64,000 nt of DNA from Bosea sp. RAC05 (GTDB lineage Bacteria; Pseudomonadota; Alphaproteobacteria; Rhizobiales; Beijerinckiaceae). The notes under the pieces were generated by a model that searched no databases, was not told the DNA's origin, and saw nothing but the letters and a program-made list of their open reading frames with translations. This document shows positions 61,365-64,000 of this stretch, piece after piece. How positions within the stretch are numbered: position 1 is the stretch's first letter; every line of letters starts with the position of its first letter. A program made the position numbers and the translations under genes. Location: the NCBI RefSeq assembly GCF_001713455.1, contig NZ_CP016464.1:4388001-4452000 (forward strand), written 5' to 3'.

Positions 61365-64000
61365 CTACCCCCGCCGCCGCCCACCCCTTTGCTCCCCAGC
61401 CCCCTTCGGCCGCTGCTCCGTCCGCGGGCCCATCTCGTCCAGCGTCGGCTTGCGCGGGCGGGGAGCCGGCTTCGACACCGGCTTGCCTTCGCCGCCGCCG
61501 AAATTATGCGGGCCCATATCGGCGTCCGTGGGTTTGCGGGCGCGCGTCGGCGGCAGGTTGGCGCTGTCGCCATAGCTGCGCTCGCCCTTGTATTTGCCGG
61601 CCGAGGCCTCGACATCGCGCTGACGCGCCATCGGATCGTCGGAGATGGCGAGTTCGGTGGCCTGCAGGCGCTTGATCTCGTCGCGCAGCCGGGCGGCGGT
61701 TTCGAATTCGAGGTCGGCGGCGGCCTCGCGCATGCGCTTTTCGAGATCGGCCAGCGCAGCCTTGAAGTTATGCCCGGCGGCGGGTGTGGCGAGCCCGGTG
61801 TCGACGGTGACATGGTCGCGCTCATAGACCGAGCCCAGGATGTCGCCGATGGCGCGCTTGATCGTCTGCGGCGTGATGCCGTGTTCGAGATTGTAGGCGA
61901 CCTGCTTCTCGCGGCGGCGCGCGGTCTCGGCCAGCGCCCGCTCCATCGAGCCGGTGATGTGGTCGGCATAGAGGATGACCTTGCCGTCGACATTGCGGGC
62001 GGCGCGGCCGATCGTCTGGATCAGCGAGGTCTCGGAGCGCAGAAACCCCTCCTTGTCGGCGTCGAGAATGGCCACGAACCCGCATTCGGGAATGTCGAGA
62101 CCCTCGCGCAACAGGTTGATGCCGACGAGGACATCGAAGGCGCCCAGCCGCAGATCACGCAGGATCTCGATGCGCTCGATCGTGTCGATGTCGGAGTGCA
62201 TGTAGCGCACGCGCACGCCGTTCTCGTGCAGGTACTCGGTCAGGTCCTCGGCCATGCGCTTGGTCAGCACGGTGACGAGCGTGCGATAGCCGGCGGCCGT
62301 GACCTCCTTGATCTCGTCGAGCAGGTCGGCGACCTGGTGCTTGGCGGGGCGGATCTCGACCGGCGGGTCGATCAGCCCGGTCGGGCGGATGACCTGCTCG
62401 GTGAAGACGCCGCCGGTCTGCTCCATCTCCCAGCTGCCCGGCGTCGCCGAGACATGCACCGATTGCGGGCGCATCGCATCCCACTCCTCGAAGCGCAGCG
62501 GCCGGTTGTCCATGCAGGAGGGCAGGCGGAAGCCGTATTCCGCCAGCGTCGCCTTGCGCCGAAAGTCGCCGCGATACATGCCGCCGATCTGCGGCACGGT
62601 GACATGGCTCTCATCGGTGAAGACCAGCGCATTGTCGGGCAGGTATTCGAACAAGGTCGGCGGCGGCTCGCCCGGCTTGCGGCCGGTGAGATAGCGCGAA
62701 TAGTTCTCGATGCCGTTGCAGGAGCCGGTGGCCTCGATCATCTCGATGTCGAAGGTGCAGCGCTGGTCGAGCCGCTGCGCCTCGAGGAAGCGGCCCATCG
62801 AATTGAGCTCGTCGAGGCGGGCCTTCAGCTCCTGCTTGATGCTCTTCACGGCCTGGGTCAGCGTCGGCCGCGGCGTGGTGTAGTGCGAATTGCCGTAGAC
62901 CTTGACGAATTCGAGGTCGGCGGTCTTCTGCCCCGTCAGCGGGTCGAACTCACTGATGCTCTCGACCTCGTCGCCGAACAGGCCGATGCGCCAGGCGCGG
63001 TCCTCATAGTGCGCCGGGAACAGCTCGATCACGTCGCCGCGCACGCGGAAGCTGCCGCGGGTGAAATCATGCTGGGTGCGCTTGTATTGCAGCGCCACCA
63101 GATCGGCGATGAGCTGGCGCTGCTCGACGCGCTCGCCCAGCTTGATGCCGAAGGTCATCGCCGTATAGGTCTCGACCGAGCCGATACCGTAGATGCAGGA
63201 GACCGAGGCGACGATGATGACGTCGTCGCGCTCGATCAGCGAGCGCGTCGCCGAATGGCGCATCCGGTCGATCTGCTCGTTGATCGAGGATTCCTTCTCG
63301 ATGAAGGTGTCCGAGCGCGGCACATAGGCCTCGGGCTGGTAGTAGTCGTAATAGGAGACGAAATACTCGACCGCATTGTCGGGGAAGAAGCTCTTGAACT
63401 CGCCATAGAGCTGCGCCGCCAGCGTCTTGTTCGGCGCCAGGATCAGCGCCGGGCGCTGCGTCTTCTCGATCACCTGCGCCATGGTGAAGGTCTTGCCTGA
63501 GCCGGTGACGCCGAGCAGCACCTGGTCGCGCTCCTGCCGGGAGATGCCCTCCACCAGCTCGGCGATCGCGGCCGGCTGGTCGCCGGCGGGCTCGTATTCC
63601 GAGTTCATCCGGAAGCGGATACCGCCTTCGGATTTGTCGGGCCGCGGCGGGCGGTGCGGCACCCAGGCCTTGCCCGGCTCGATGAAGGGGTTGCCGCTCT
63701 CCAGCAGGGTCTGCAGCGAGGTCGCGGTCGCGGCCGCCGCGCCCTCGGCCCCGATGAAGGCGGCATCGGCCTTCTTCGAGAGCTTGCGCTTGGGCCGCTC
63801 CTCGCCGCCGGGCCGTTCCGTGGCGTAGCTCGGCTTCGCCTCATAGCCGGCCTGCGGCTTGTCGGAGAACCCGGCTGCGCCGCCGGGCACGGCGTTGCCG
63901 CGGTTGATCGCCGGGTTGAGCAGATCGGCGAGATAGCCCTCGAGCGGCTTCAACTCCTGCCGCGACGCCTTGGAATTGGGCGTGCGCGCGCTGGAGGGCT
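61365..64000 (-). CDS. uvrB: Excinuclease ABC subunit B (5' end cut by window edge)
   Basis: At least 878 codons; a TTG at 63953 could start it, but the frame stays open to the window edge ([20 protein letters not shown]), as in rhizobial UvrB with long N-termini, so it is probably partial. Helicase core: [33 protein letters not shown] (Walker A), [40 protein letters not shown] (beta-hairpin), [63 protein letters not shown] domain [20 protein letters not shown]; long basic/proline C-terminal tail. Damage recognition and nicking with UvrA/UvrC. Confidence 0.97.
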   Translation of the reverse strand, partial: PSSARTPNSKASRQELKPLEGYLADLLNPAINRGNAVPGGAAGFSDKPQAGYEAKPSYATERPGGEERPKRKLSKKADAAFIGAEGAAAATATSLQTLLESGNPFIEPGKAWVPHRPPRPDKSEGGIRFRMNSEYEPAGDQPAAIAELVEGISRQERDQVLLGVTGSGKTFTMAQVIEKTQRPALILAPNKTLAAQLYGEFKSFFPDNAVEYFVSYYDYYQPEAYVPRSDTFIEKESSINEQIDRMRHSATRSLIERDDVIIVASVSCIYGIGSVETYTAMTFGIKLGERVEQRQLIADLVALQYKRTQHDFTRGSFRVRGDVIELFPAHYEDRAWRIGLFGDEVESISEFDPLTGQKTADLEFVKVYGNSHYTTPRPTLTQAVKSIKQELKARLDELNSMGRFLEAQRLDQRCTFDIEMIEATGSCNGIENYSRYLTGRKPGEPPPTLFEYLPDNALVFTDESHVTVPQIGGMYRGDFRRKATLAEYGFRLPSCMDNRPLRFEEWDAMRPQSVHVSATPGSWEMEQTGGVFTEQVIRPTGLIDPPVEIRPAKHQVADLLDEIKEVTAAGYRTLVTVLTKRMAEDLTEYLHENGVRVRYMHSDIDTIERIEILRDLRLGAFDVLVGINLLREGLDIPECGFVAILDADKEGFLRSETSLIQTIGRAARNVDGKVILYADHITGSMERALAETARRREKQVAYNLEHGITPQTIKRAIGDILGSVYERDHVTVDTGLATPAAGHNFKAALADLEKRMREAAADLEFETAARLRDEIKRLQATELAISDDPMARQRDVEASAGKYKGERSYGDSANLPPTRARKPTDADMGPHNFGGGEGKPVSKPAPRPRKPTLDEMGPRTEQRPKGAGEQRGGRRRG

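Overview
The window is GC-rich (about two thirds G+C by eye), densely coded, and typical of an alphaproteobacterium of the order Hyphomicrobiales. The mdh-sucC-sucD-sucA-sucB-lpdA cluster, an iol cluster headed by an RpiR-type regulator, Irr-like and Zur-like iron/zinc signals, and many 80-110 bp dispersed palindromes all point that way. A Bosea-like genus is my best guess, but this is inference. No rRNA, tRNA, CRISPR array, integrase or transposase was recognised.

Layout. 1-5035: two acyl-CoA synthetases, a PPC/DUF296 protein and an IclR regulator. 5197-10109: a tripartite TRAP uptake system (fused DctQM plus DctP), an SDR dehydrogenase and an Asp/Glu-racemase-like protein. 10206-17218: myo-inositol catabolism (iolR, iolC-DUF2090 fusion, iolD, iolE, iolB); iolG and iolA are not here. 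17371-26885: a lipoprotein, a peptide/nickel-type ABC importer (fused ATPase, two permeases, binding protein) followed upstream by a flavin monooxygenase, an SDR and an NAD-dependent epimerase on the same strand. 27200-32106: small conserved proteins, a PHA-system protein, a YbaL-type antiporter and a DUF3830 protein. 32179-32790: a parDE toxin-antitoxin pair with a perfect 14-bp-arm palindrome in front. 32804-38747: patatin-like phospholipase, bdhA, a Zur-like Fur protein with a His-rich N-terminus, ispG and kup. 38845-44934: EamA exporter, MarR, NAD(P)H oxidoreductase, FAD-linked oxidase, cytosine-deaminase-like amidohydrolase, folD. 45109-54587: the TCA block (lpdA, MAPEG protein, sucB, sucA, sucD, sucC, mdh), all on the minus strand. 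54850-58970: TetR, ZapE, a PepSY membrane protein behind an Irr-like box, and a small exported protein. 59160-61000: an AT-rich two-gene island (DUF262 nuclease-like plus nucleotidyltransferase-like). 61365-64000: uvrB, running off the right edge.

Genes that work together: the iol enzymes carry inosose through to 2-deoxy-5-keto-gluconate-6-phosphate cleavage and feed acetyl-CoA/C3 units to the TCA block. The 2-oxoglutarate dehydrogenase (SucA, SucB, Lpd), succinyl-CoA synthetase (SucCD) and malate dehydrogenase form a co-directional TCA segment. bdhA, the coupled patatin gene and the PHA-system protein all touch polyhydroxybutyrate turnover.

The two most unusual things seen are (1) the AT-rich DUF262/nucleotidyltransferase operon embedded between palindromic repeats, a candidate defence or mobile module that I cannot assign to a named system, and (2) a dispersed palindromic repeat lying in frame inside the linker of the fused ABC ATPase, so that a normally intergenic repeat is translated.
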